Positions 12,019 to 25,600 of a stretch of 64,000 nucleotides of DNA are shown here, one piece after another (within the stretch, counting starts at the first letter, position 1; each line of letters opens with the position of its first letter). A program made the position numbers and the translations under genes. The notes under the pieces were generated by a model, which saw nothing but the letters and a program-made list of their open reading frames with translations, searched no databases and was not told the DNA's origin. The stretch comes from Anisakis pegreffii (lineage: Eukaryota; Nematoda; Chromadorea; Rhabditida; Anisakidae), in the NCBI GenBank assembly GCA_035041965.1, contig JAPYMA010001661.1:1-64000 (forward strand). Reading direction: 5' to 3'.

Positions 12019-13202
12019 CTATCTGCAATTTTTTGAATGACGCTGTCGAATGATAATTCTGTTAGCAATATAAGAACAGCACATGAAACACTTGAACTAA
12101 TGAAAATGAAAAGGCAAAAAAGTCAAAACGTGTTCCTTTCTTCGTGATCGGCACTTTGAATTAGTGTATCGGAATGATGAAGTGTTATTTTAAAGTGAAA
12201 AGTGTAGCAATACAAATAGACTGAACCTGAAAAGCAACCCATCCGAAGTCGTATCGAACTTGTCCGAAAAGAAGTCGACGTACGTCGACAATTGCTGCGA
12301 CGATCGTTATAACGCAGAAAATAACGTTCAGCATAAAATTTGTACAATAGAAGATGAGAAATGGCGATAGGTATCGTTTGTTCTCGGCGTGAATACCGTA
12401 AAAAAGCAAATAGTGGCACGGTAAACCGAAGAAGAAGGCAAAAATTAGATCAACTGAAAAAAATTGTAACGCCATGAATCATATACGAGATGAGATGCAG
12501 AAATTAGAGATGAGGTCAAATTTGGAAGTGGCTGATTGAATAGCGTGCATTATCGAATTTGTTAAAAAACGATTGTTTCAAATTGATTACAGATGCGTGA
12601 AAAATCACAAAAATAATTTTGAGTTGCAGACTAAATTAAAAAAGCTCACCCAATTCAATGTGATCGATAAATTCATTCCTTCCTTTTCCTCGACTATGAT
12701 AAAATGTGTAAAATACACAAAACGCAATCGTTACCATAAGACCGATTGTGGCTGCAATCACAGCACCTAATGTAACGTGGATATTCGTTCCGAAAAGGCG
12801 AAATTTCGATGAATTATCACGAAAAACTACTATATCTGCATCTCCGTTCCTGAAAAATAATTTTCTCTATTCTAAAGACGCACCATAGTCTGAAAGAATG
12901 CTCAACCAGTTTCTTCTTGCAGTAAGAGGAGTTTATTTCATGAACCGTTTCAGGAATGTATTAATGAAAGCGCGAAATACTTGATACAGAACAAGGTTAT
13001 CATTTGCAAGCATATGAAAAGTAGGTGTCATAAAATACATTATGAAACACAACCATTTGTAGAAGCGAAATGCTTTCAAGAAAAAATTTTTGGAACGGTA
13101 ACCAACTGAAACAATAACCATATCCATTCACCTCGTTTCGAATTGTGAATAGTCCACTCCTTCACCAAACATATCATTCCAAAATCTTTTCAAACGCTCC
13201 AT
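12019..13202 (-). CDS. Unrecognised 191-residue multi-pass membrane protein
   Basis: Four exons join in phase on the minus strand: 13202-13132, 12849-12650, 12453-12227 and 12096-12019, with GT..AG borders throughout and a TAG stop. The protein begins MERLKRFWNDMFGEGVDYSQ and has no cleavable signal peptide. Membrane segments are visible at about residues 50-72 (TLGAVIAATIGLMVTIAFCV), 95-115 (LIFAFFFGLPCHYLLFYG) and 122-148 (FYCTNFMLNVIFCVITIVAA). A weaker fourth may lie near 163-178 (GWVAFQFKCFMCCSYIA). The tail is short and basic. This layout of two cytosolic ends around three or four spans, with a charged AENKRYL loop, is common among uncharacterised nematode-specific four-span proteins. 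I do not recognise the family and assign no function. The gene converges on CABLES. The exon model is well supported by phase, less so by homology. Confidence 0.65.
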
Positions 13203-16197
13203 TCCCCTGGAGATTACTCAAGTCATTAGTACACTCATTTATTCTTTCTTGATGAAAACTTTTCTCAATCTTCATTTCCTTATCTTGACCCCTTTTCAAT
13301 ACTTACAATTGAAGGGCGAATCGCGCAGAATGACACACGATTCATACGGCCTTATGAGGGCAACGCGCAATTCTGTGATCCTTTGTGAGTACATCAAAAT
13401 ATATTCAATAACACATTATTTTCTGGAGCATATTGATATGGTACAAATGCGAACATCATGCGCATATTCAGTTTACCAAAACCAAACATTATCATTGATC
13501 TGCGAGAAATAGAATAAACGAAATGTGATGGGAAGAAGCGTGAAAATTGATCAGCTGAGCTGATCGGATTCGGTTTGCATTATTTCTTATTCGGCACTGC
13601 AATTTGTCAGTTGTTCTTTTAACGCTAAAAGTTTGGTTCGAAACTGCTTGCTGAAAATAAGTCAACGAATGTGATATGAAGAGAAGAAGTAGGTACAACA
13701 CTGAATTGATAAGCAGTCTTTGGACGATAAGCGTAAATGGCCAAGAAAGGTCGATTTAAAATGATGGCTTATATATAATGAAAGAATGAACTGAGTTGAA
13801 TGAAGAATTGGAAGTGAAGAAGAACTGATCATCAAAGAAATAAATTGTGTGAATGCTTGAAAAATGAATTAATTGGAAAATGGAACGCGAAATATTGCAT
13901 TTAAGGTGAGTTGGAGAGGTTAAGAGGGAGAAAAAGAAGGAACGAGAGGGTAGATGGGATGGTTGGTAAATGAAAGGAAGAAAATTAATGATCGTCAGGA
14001 GAGTGAATGGAGCAAGATATGCAACGAACGGAACGGACAGGTATTCGGTTATACAACTACCTAATCAAATATAAGACTACTCATGAGAATGTGAATCTTG
14101 ATACTATTTCTGAGTTGATTTGATTTGATATGGCCTTGACTTGTTTCTACTTCATACAACATCGAATGAATATTTTTATTGCTATCCCAACCATCCCATC
14201 GAAATGTCTTCTTCTTCTTCTTATTATTATTTAGCACTCGTCATCCTTCGCATTCATCTCATTTCGAAGTTGATCCATAAATGATTGTTCAATTATTGTC
14301 TCGTCTCCTGAAATTTGCATGAACTATCGCAGTTTGCTGCATCCACTAAATATTATGGCCTTTTCAGATTTTTTGAATTGACTCGATGAGTTCGTCGGTG
14401 TTTTCTTGATTAATCACTAATTGATTTTGCATTCATCTGAATCAGTCATTAATCAATCAAGGAAGCGTTAAGCAAGTAAAAAGATAGAATTTTCCTGTTA
14501 AATACCATCCAATCCCTAGGACGATTTACACAGACACGTATGTTTTGATATCATACAACGGTGATAATAATGATAGCTATTCACCATAACATTTAATGAA
14601 TAAATATTAACGCTTAAATAGCATATACGTTAAACCGATCTGTAAATGCTATAGTCAATAGAGATGTCTTTTGATTCCAAATTTTTAATCATTTTTTTGC
14701 AAGATAAATTAAAACAAAGGCAGAGTTATTATCATCGTCGCCAATTAATCACTATTCTGTAACCTCACAATTGCTATATAAGCAATGCATTCAACCAAAA
14801 CGAAACTTGTTTTCAAATGACTTATTGCTTCTTGCAGTCTGTTGATGACCCTTGTATCTCGTTCATATACAACTCGTCTTTCTTAGTTTTTTGATGCATT
14901 TCGGTGATTATATCACGTCAACTCATATCACAACACCGTCTTATCTATACAGCAGCATATGCGCAAAGATAAATTCATACACGAACTATAGTTGAAATCA
15001 GATCGATGAAAATGCATTGAAATACCCATAATTATTTCACTAATTACGGGAATCGATGATGCTCAATTGATATTTGAATAATTATCGTATCGTCTAGTGT
15101 GAAGTCGTCGATATTCCAGTAAATATTTATTTCACGAAATTCATCTATCAAGTCTATCTAATTTATGTGTGGTCATACGAATGACGGCTAAACGTTTCAA
15201 GAAACAAACTAATGAGCAAAGTATTCTATAAGCTCACAATGAGCAAAGTTAGAATGAGCATTGCGAAAGACTGATGCCAAGAGTGTGTTGTGATTAATGA
15301 TATTCCATACAATTGATGTGTTTGAGTGGAAAAAAGTGAACGAGTCTGATGAAAAATGAGTGAGTATTGCATCGTTTCCGATTCAAACATTTCGTCAATG
15401 TTGAAGTTTGAAGTAACATTTCTTGTCATTGTAACAGTATGAATTTAAAGATTGCATGCGATCAGATCAAATCATGCACTCTTTGTTGTTAATCAAGTAA
15501 TGTTTTTGATCCACCATTGTTGCTATTTGTTCAGCGCTAATCAAATGCCAGTCGATCTCATCTATCATCAGACAGGCTGCAACAAAAAGCAACTCAAAGG
15601 CATTGATGAAACTTCGGCTGCAAATGCTCCGGCCTACTGAAAAGTCGTTGAGAAAACACGAAATGGCGAGTTACGATCCTCTCTGTAGGTTTAGAGCTTT
15701 GCTGATCTCGGTGTGTCTGTGCAAAACAATGTTTCACCAAATATTTATATCTTTAAGCGTTGTTTTGCTAAATTATTCCTAATGCATCCGCCTAAGTTTT
15801 AGCCTCATTCGCTTGAATCAGATTCAGGCTTATGCTTAAGCTTCGGCTTAGATGCATAAGGCTCTGATAGGTACATTGGATACATTTTGCAGAGTGCCCA
15901 TCATTCTGCAATCAATGGTCTGTTTTGAGTTTGTTATTTAAAAGTTATCAACATTTTAGACAACAAAATAAGGTTAAGTTATTACAGCTAGTATGATACA
16001 TTTATTATTATATTCAATATCACGATAAACATCAAGCAATTTGTACATTACACTCAAAGCCTCGAAAATATCTAGACTTATTATTGCGACAGATAACGTA
16101 ATGAACATGTAAAAAAAACAAAGCATCATTTGCTGAGCAAAAATTCAACGCTGAAAAGTAGTTTGAATAGAATTATTACTGATTCATATATCAGGGG
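13203..16197. other. Intergenic region, no supported gene
   Basis: This AT-rich stretch separates the membrane-protein gene start from the kal-1 3' end. Short open frames occur (13249-13512, 13492-13701, 15226-15429, 15452-15640) but none has splice context or family resemblance. A degenerate GGCTTA/TTAAGC-type tract sits at about 15790-15865. On the minus strand an AATAAA near 15998 could be the kal-1 polyadenylation signal. Confidence 0.5.
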
Positions 16198-16369
16198 TAG
16201 TGATGTCTCTATTCCACGTTTTTGAAAACTGTTCTATTCCGCTCCAAAAACGACTCTATTCTATTCCTTTCTATTTTATTCTATGCTTCCCTCATTTGCG
16301 AACCGTTCTATTTTATTCCTTGGAATAGAACAGGAATAGAACAGTTTAACTAGAATAGATACATCACTA
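16198..16369. mobile_element. TA-flanked foldback MITE
   Basis: Terminal inverted repeats of 17 bases, TAGTGATGTCTCTATTC at 16198-16214 and GAATAGATACATCACTA at 16353-16369, match with one mismatch. The interior repeats TTCTATTCC on one side and GGAATAGAA on the other, so most of the 172-bp unit can fold on itself. The terminal TA dinucleotides suggest a TA target duplication as made by Tc1/mariner-type transposases. No transposase is encoded. It sits about 250 bases from the kal-1 stop. Confidence 0.7.
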
Positions 16370-16620
16370 TTTTTGGAGCACTAAAAATAAATCAGAGGAT
16401 ATTGGAAGCACTGAAAATAAATCAATTACATTGCTACATCATTTATTTACTCACTTCTACGTCTGACTAATCATTTGATTTTGTCGCTGTTCTCAAAGTG
16501 TTCATCCGACTATAAGTGACTGCATTTTGATTCGAATCAAGATAAGACCTATTAATCAACTGAAAACATTTCGAAATGCTTTGATTTACCCATATTAAAT
16601 TGTAGTGAACTATACTGCAA

Positions 16621-19600
16621 TCACGATATATTCCGAAAAATATAGTTTAGACAGAAACAAATAAAAACATCTCTATAGAGCCACCTCACATCTGTAACTG
16701 CACTACTTCCAAGAGGTAATTCGATAACTTCAGCACCACTGAAGCCACCAATCGTCTGACTGAATAATCTTTTGTTGCTACTACTTCCTTCCTCCCCATC
16801 GTTTGTTGAATATTGATCAAGCGATTGAATGTCATTCGATGAAGATGATGACTGTGAATTAACAATTTGTTCTGATGGTTCGATCACAAAAGTTGCATTC
16901 ATCGTTTCACCGAGTCCTCGATTCAGAATTGCTTCCACCCGAACATTATAGTGTGTATTGATTTGTAAATTAGTGAACTGAATATCACGAATATTTGCTG
17001 GAATTATACTTATATTGTTCGATACAGCATTCTGAGATACTGTCTGCAACGAGACTCTGAATCCAACCAACGTAGTTTCATAAGAATTCAGATTCGTATC
17101 TGATTGTAATTCAGTTTTATTGATACGCCATCTACAGTTTGCTCGTAATTGTAACGCATCCGTAGTACAAGATAATAGCTGTGCTTGATCGACCTCTTCA
17201 CATGGAACTGTTTCAGCTGATGGTGTTAACTTGCAGCTTTTAGTTCTGAACTCACCAGACGCCGTCAACTGAAATCAGACTTTCGCTAGTGACAATGAAT
17301 TGCTGAAAGAACGGTGATATGGAATAAAGATGAACCATCATGCAGCTGATCAATGGTAATTTTGGATTTAACTTAAGTACGACTCAGTGTTCATTCACTG
17401 AATTTTTTCGTTTCAACGACTTTTTTATGTAAAAAAGTGTGAAGTAATATTTTCCGGATCAATCTCACTTCACCTCTGTGTATAAAATTAAAATGCCTGC
17501 TCAAAGAGAAATACCAACAATCCAAAGATAGCTGATAATGTCTTATTTCATGAGCATCTATTGTACCTCTTTTTCACCCAGTTTCCTCACTTCCACTGTA
17601 TAAGAGCATCCAAAATTGAGTCCATCCAAAACTGCAACACACTCATTCATTCTAATTTCAGCCTCGTCTTCTCCAGATGTATCCAAGTCATAAAATGTTC
17701 GTTTTTGCTCATCGTTTGATTGACATTCCATTAAACGCCACCTATAAATCGATTTTAGAAAACATTGCATAATAATTAATAAAAGATTATATGAGAAAAT
17801 GATGTTACATAATGAGTATTTGTTTAGTTGAGAATGGAATAAACTTCATTTGAAATATTCACTCATAAATGTTAAGACAAACCTGACAACGAAAGTTGTC
17901 CTGATCGGAGAACAGTCCTTTGAATTTAACCAGCTGACGCTTGTTTTCAAATCGTCCTTTTCATAATACGGTGTTTTGATCTCAAGAGATGAAACAGTAT
18001 GAGTTTCGCTTTCGTGTTGCATTAATGTCTGCGTGTTGTTGCTTTGTATATGGGATACACTTTTATTCGTATTATTGACGGCTGATGACTCTGCCGTATG
18101 AACAAATATTATTGCGTTGTCACCATGCAATTCACCGTCTGATGAATCCACACATGCACGTACCTAAATCTGACTCGCTTGAATGATACTTAGAATGGTG
18201 TTGAGAAAACAGTAGCAAATCTTATTTTGAACAATCAGTTCAGTACATTATTTATTAATGCACTAAATATCTGTCTATTGAAATACGTGAGCTTATTATA
18301 TAATGAATCATTTGATGGAAAGAATCGAAATTTGAGTGCTCAAAAGAAGAGATATAAGTTACCTTCACCAAATAAATGGACAGTGGTAAAAGACCATCAA
18401 TGAAAGCAGAAGTTTCATACGGTGGCACGATGATGCTCTGCTGCTCTTGATACATGAAACTCCCATCACTACCGTCATCTTCTTCGTGACTCGTCGAACG
18501 TTTTTCTTGATGTCCAAGCTCACTTTGCATTCGCATCATCCTCTCATATGCAGCAGCTTTTTCAGCAAAAGACTTTTGCCATGATAAAATATAGTTTTTT
18601 ATTGGAAGATCAGACTGTGGCGGCTTCCATGAGAGCTTTTGCGTCCAAAATCCGTCCGAGTCTTCATTAGCCGATCCCAGAGTCAAATCGCGTGGCTGAG
18701 CTGGTGCTCGTGCCTCTTCAATTTTAATGAGATCAATTAAACATATCATTCAAACGGGACAAAAGAAATTCTTTAAATATAAGAGTTATGCCAAAGCATC
18801 AAAAACGATGAAACGACCTTTAGAAAGCTTGAAAGGTGGACTACTCGCCGAAAATCCCAGACTGCCATGAACATTCACTGCTGCTACACGGAACGTATAA
18901 TAGCGACCAGGCGAGAGAAGATGTTTCATGATGGCGTACATTTTGTTCTTCTGTGAAATAATTGATGTCAACCTCGCATTCGCATTAAAATGATACTCTC
19001 AGTATAATGGTACTGTATTCGTGATTGTATTATAAACTGCATTGAAATTCGTGATCATGTCTGAGGTAATTAATCGAGCAAAGAATACTATCTCATTCAA
19101 TCCATCTGTTCAACATACCACCATAATGGTCTGCCAATCAGTCATTGTAGCTTCATCTTTTCGAACGCTCCATCGCCACTGTAGAACATAAAGATTAGCA
19201 TTCGTTGTCGTATGATGACGTTTCATCTGTTGCATTACCCACCGCACTATGGCCGATCTTAAACGATATGAAGTTTATTGGATCATATTGTAGAACAGTG
19301 CTTCTCGTAGGAGGATTTCAATTTAATTTTTTATTTAAAGTTATGTTCGGGGAACCTCCCGTCCATACTGCTTTCCGACGGGGTCTCTCCCCCCCCCGAA
19401 AAGTTGCTCATCGACGAACACTAGTCATAAGTATTTCATAATTTTTTTGATATAGTTCGAAACTGGTATGTCTGAAAACAAAGCATCGATCCAGACTTGT
19501 AGTTGAAAGTTTTAAGATCGCATTTACTTTTGCTTGTAATTTAAGACTCATGAGTTTTAAACTATTCCATAAATCTCCCTTAAATCAAATGTTAAATTCA

Positions 19601-22600
19601 TCAAGAACAATTTTTCATCGGCTTCAGATGATTGATTTTGTTTTTTGTAATATTTGCATTTGATGGTACTGATTTCTTTTTTCAACTCATGAAAATTTCT
19701 ACTTCTTCCATCACGTATGGATGTATTTCCAACCAGTGTAATACTTCTTTTCCGTGATGAACGATACCATTTCTTATGATATTAGTGAATGAAATGCATG
19801 AAAGTGTTTTTTTCATGCTTGTCCAATAAAGTTCTTAAAATCCTTGCATAAGAACTGATCACACAAGAAGAATGGGAGTTTAAAATAGCAGGCTTTTTGC
19901 ACCTGTCGTATCTCAAAAACTGCATTAGTTCAGATTTAGAGTGACCGAATGATAGAATTTTACTTATTCCTTAACTATCACTTTGATGGAATGATTATTG
20001 CTTTTCCGTTCATCTCGAAGATAGTTTCTCAAATGTTCACTGCATCTTTTTTTCATGAATAAATGAACTTATTGATAAATTCCGATTTTTTTCTATTGTT
20101 TTTCGTTGTTACTTGTTCAGGTTCATATTCTTTCCGCAACTAATAAGTAATGTTCTAAAAATACTTATTTATTTCAGAAAATCAGTTCCTTTCACGCCAA
20201 TGAGGAATTTTTCAACCGGCTTTCGGCCTGCCTCTGACGTTATGCATGGAAATAGAAAATTGTTATTTGAAAAAAAAAGGGGGGGGGGGTGGTGAACACT
20301 ACCTGCCCAGCTATCGAAGGGAGTAATGAAGCTTCCATGAATGAGAAACTGTGTTGTAGATGATAGTTGAGTATTGTGACGCACTCACTTAGATTGTGAG
20401 GTAATTACTTCGAATTGATACAAACAAGAAACACTTTGTAACGAACCGTTTTCGTTTACGTTCTTGAACGCTAACGCGAGTCGGAATCGGCAACAATCGA
20501 GCATCTTGAGTGACTGGTTTCAGACATCTTCTACTGCATCCAACAACACAACACTTATTGGCCTCACTACAGTCCCCATCCCAACGACATATTGCCGAGC
20601 ACTCCTACAATTTATGATTGACACTACTCAGTGATTACTTCATCGGCAACTCACATGGAAAACATTCGAAATGTTCAGCAGTGTTATGATTGCATAATGA
20701 CTTGAATAAAAGAGAATATTTGATGAGTTATGAAAATAATCACGGAAGAATACAACGCTATTATTAGATAGATAGTTACATCAGACAGAGTGGCTTCGGT
20801 AGATTGCATACATATTCCAGGCTTTTCGGCATATATCCTTTGCAAATACTCACACGATTGTTTACAACTTGTGCGATCTTTAACATCCTTCAACATTGAC
20901 TGTATTACTCATCGCCAATGCTACTTCAATAACTGCTTTACCCTCTCATTAATACCGGATGAGAGGCTGACAGCCTATTTATCTGCCGAGCTTATGGGAT
21001 TTAGTTTCGTCATCTTTGCTACAGTGTTGTGGTCAACTCTGTGGTAAAATGCGACTAAGCAGTGCTATTAAAGCAACTAAGCAGAATAAGAAAATCTAGA
21101 GGATTAGTGGAACAAGATTGTTTTTTAATCATAAAATCACCGAAAATCATTTTCATCCCAGGAAAGAAAGTATTATGAAACATGCAACTGATTGCAATAT
21201 TTTGATTGATAAACTCTGAAGAATTTTATCGAATAAATTTTCTTGCAATACTCACCTTACAAACTTTCTTATGGCAGTCGTCAACATCAATGAATAATTC
21301 ACGGCACGGCACAGCACACTGAAAAATTATTTATCTTTCTGTAGAACCGGTTAATTCAAATTTGACAAATGAAGAACGATTACGAAAGTACCTACCTAGG
21401 TGAGACTGTATGGAAATTCTGTGAAATGCTTCAAAAAAGTTTAGCAAAGGAGGCAAACAAATGATGTTGTCATGCACATAACTGCAGTATACGATGAACA
21501 TATTTCATGTGACCGCAGTCCTTATGAGTAATCAATTAACATTCAATTCAACGATTTGTTTTAATCATTTAAAAAATCATTCATTCCACAGTTCTTTTCA
21601 CTCATCCTCAATATCACGTATCACTTTCATATAAAGCACAAAGCTTCAACAAAAACTTCCAATATAAATACAGAACGTTTTGTTTTATTGCATAATTCGA
21701 AAATACACATCCTGTATAATTTATTGCATTGCATTTGAATAGACAAAGTGGAATTTGTATTTGTTTTGGAGTATTTAACACGAAAATGTAATAAATAAAA
21801 CATAATATATGTTGTTTGTTTATGAATTGTGTAAGTCAATTCAATGTTGTAATCCAATGCAAAATAAACATCAAACAATAAATTGCTTATTTTGGTGTTT
21901 CATTAATCATCACAACTTGACTGCACTCTACCTACTTCCATATTTCTTCTATACATCATCTCACCACACATAGGATGATAGGGCATTATGAAAGTACAAT
22001 ATTACTGGAATGATCCTAGCAATTAAGCAAGATGACCAACGAATAAATCATTCAGTATTTCCATGTGCTTTTTATAAGTACTCTCGATTGAAAATGAGCA
22101 ATTAATCAGATCATGATTGATAGTATTAGCCATTAATAAACGACAACTTATTCGGCTATCTTATGGGCTAATCAATTCAATTGTTGTTGAGCTGTATGAA
22201 TCTTGAAGTGCAGTATTGAATGACCCCATTCAAGTTTTTTTGTCTAGATTCATTAATCAAACTGCACTTGAATGGAAAATGGACATTGCATTGAACCTGA
22301 ACACAACGACAATTTGAATGATCCATTTTAGGCTCATTTTCACCAAAAGTTTTCCCTGATGAAGAGATGTGAATCGTGCATCAGAGTTCGTCGCTATAAA
22401 AACTGATCAGTAACCAATTACAGCTCATAAATGACGCACATTTCATCAGTGTCTTTTTAAGCTGAACATCCAGAAATATTTTTTCCATCTCCGAACAATT
22501 TTGAAGAAGTGAAACTGTTGCACATTTGATCAATATATATTAGAAAATTTCTAAGAACTTTTATCTTCTCCATAAATAACATACTGCTTAAATGCTGAAT

Positions 22601-25600
22601 GATGCACGTGCATTCTAAAGCAGTGAATGTGTCTAGAACGATCGCCTCATCCGAATATGTTTTGTTGTAAGACTTCATTTCATAAATGCTCATCAACAAC
22701 TGTACGCTTCGAATTATGAAGTGAGCATTATAAAACCGAAAATTAATCGACTAATTCATTGATAATCGTTAATGTAATACTGACGATAATCGATCAAAGT
22801 TCGGTCACTAAAATCCGATGAAATTCGGTCGGAACACCGAATTTTACAATACTGAAAGTCGATTCGGTCGGATTTCGACCGAATTCAAATTTCGTTTTCG
22901 TTTATCCCCACCTTTAATGCACTTCCCCTTCCTCGAATACCTCTCTGTTACCAGAAAAAGAGAAATTTCACTGTTACACCAGATTTATGCGAAAACACGT
23001 AATTCTCTATGAAACAACAGCTTGAAAAGATTCCTCAAACTAATTTGAACAATTTCAGATACTAATGAGATATTTAATAGACCGTTCCATTTGCGTATTT
23101 TTTGCATGGTCAGTAGCCTCCTCTCCACCAAGAAAATTTTAGAGAAATACACCCCACACACCTAAGGAAAGATAGTAATAATTTATGTATTAACCCCACC
23201 TGGTGCAGATGTTAACTTAATGATTCATTCTTATCATTACTGTATTTGTTACTTTACTATCTTCGAAATCTCATGATGCAAGTAGAATTATATTTTAAGC
23301 TGTTGTAAGTTTTTCTATTTATAACAATGAGCTGAAAAAACAAAGTGGATGAGAAGCTCAAAGAAAAAACAAAGCTCAATGTTTAATGGATGAGAATAGA
23401 GATGTTTAGTTAAACACAAACGAGGTGGAAAAGATACCATCCAAATGGGAAATGATAATGGTCATAATAATACCAATTAGGAATATATAGTTTATGAATG
23501 ATTTGTGCAGAGTGCTTGATGATCGACAGAGGAGGGTCAATAGTGTGCGAAGAATAATGAAAACAATAGATGACTGCGACACATGATAAATAGGGATGAG
23601 AGTTGCATATTGCTAAATGATTTGAAGAATGATTAAACACTCAAAAAAACGAGAACATCTCATTTGATTACGCAACTTCTTTGGATTCACTTCACAACAC
23701 ATTGAGTATACAGTTGCACTTGTCTAGATGGATACTAACGTGAAAATAATGAGTTTATATGCACGACATTTTTCGTGAAACTAATCAACTTATCAAATCA
23801 GGAGAAAAGTTTCGTGTGAATGATTGAAAAGAATAACATACCGATGAGCAATTGGTGTCGTCTTTGCAAAGATTTACAATGTGATGTTTCAGATGCCTCC
23901 TCAGCTCACTATCTTCCTGAAATTTCTTTTGTTGAATGTAGCATATTTGGTCGTAAGTTTCATCTTCAGCTGAATCAAAAACTTTCTAATACTGTTTCTA
24001 ATTTGAAGGGATTTTCAATTGCTGGGTTAGAATTTTAGATGAGATTCACAAAAAATTATTCTTTTTGTTTAATTTCGATGATAAATCTTCATAGCTTTCA
24101 TACGGCTACAGCATCGTTCAGTAATCGGAATTACGCTTTTCAAGGTGATTGATTAACAATGAAACGTCTTATTTTTGCTGTGATTAATGAGTACTAGGCG
24201 TGAAGGATCAATCTTATTTTTCAAACGCATCTTTGTATAGTCCTCAAATAATATCAATTTGCAATCAGATCCACTCAAATAATATGCCATCTTTAGAGCA
24301 ATAAATATTACATCATAGTATTGAGAAATATTCGTACCAAAAATATATTTCTGGGTTCTTTAAAACACTCTTATTATAAATCTGCGCTATTCTGCTATGA
24401 GCTCGCAATGCACAGGCTTAATATATAAGAGCAGAGGAAGCAGTAGCTGCAAATATCTGGTGCTATGATGCAGTCTTGATAGTTACTGCTTTGTACGTTT
24501 GTTTTTAAGCGCATATAATGATTATTAGATTGTTAGGAAGAAATATGAGATAGAACATGAATGACTGCACGCTGAGTGAATTCTTTTAAAGTGCAAACAG
24601 AAGTGAATTGTTATAGATAGCGTTCAAGGTCGTGATGCACACAAGCACTATGCAAACATAAAATAACTTTTAATTACTCTTTCACGAATCTATTTTATAG
24701 TGCTCCTGAAGATGCTTTCAACTTATCCACCCGCACTCTTTGTTTTTGTTGCTAATAATGTTCCATCAGTTTGCGTTATTCATATCTTCATTATGGTCGC
24801 ATAAACAACAGTTCATGCGTATATATTATATTATTTTATATTCACTGAATTATCAAACAGTGATAGTAACCGACCGAAGTTCGGTCGGTTACTATGGGAT
24901 TCGGATTCCAACCGAAGAATTTTGAAGTTCAGTCGGAACCGAATGTTGAAAAGTCAATTTGACTGGATTCCAGCCGAACTGAAATTTCATTCAAATGTCA
25001 TCATTATTATCATCCGTATGCCCAAGCACCTTCATACTAAAATTCCCATCGTAACAATGAATGAATGATATATTAAATTCATCGAATGAAGTGATCTCAA
25101 GTCAAAATCAAGTGAATATTCAGCTATCAAACGAACGCAACTGCGCTTAATCTATGATCTGCCACTCATTTTAAAGATATTGTGATGTTGCATGATTAAA
25201 CGACACTTTTCAAGTTATTGAACATATTTTGAGATGCGACGTCATAATTTTTGACTGATAACGTTAGGTTAATTTCGCCTGAATAAGAATATTCAGTTTT
25301 TAATATACAACAATTTCATCCAAGAAGAGAATACTGCATTGGAGATGTTAAATTTGCGTAGCGTTAAGCTTGTCTTTGATCAGATCGAACTCAACAACAC
25401 TTCTCAAATCATGCTAACATCATCCAAATTGACATCATGGATTATTGATGTGAATTTATTTGATTGTTGCCAGTTTCTGATGCTGCTTGCTCTTTTGAGA
25501 TATTCAAAGGTTTTATATGAGAGTTTCAAAAAATCAGTTCAGAAAAGTGTGAATCATAAATTGTTTATCAGTCATCTGAGAAGATAACCAGATGCGTCGT

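Noticed and set aside
12123..12419. Second minus-strand frame over the membrane-protein gene
   Set aside because: It is an out-of-frame shadow of exon 12453-12227, which has the membrane segments and correct splice phases.
12933..13127. Minus-strand open frame with hydrophobic content (SKNFFLKAFRFYKWLCFIMYF)
   Set aside because: It falls inside the first intron of the membrane-protein gene; exon 13202-13132 joins directly and in phase to 12849-12650, leaving no place for it.
13300..13385. Minus-strand exon-like stretch ITELRVALIRPYESCVILRD before a GTAAGT donor
   Set aside because: It is open and has a good donor, but no clear acceptor, and it does not join in phase to the first exon at 13202, which has its own ATG. 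Left out as unproven.
20270..20292. A-run followed by a 10-base G run
   Set aside because: It is a simple homopolymer in a kal-1 intron; no further structure.
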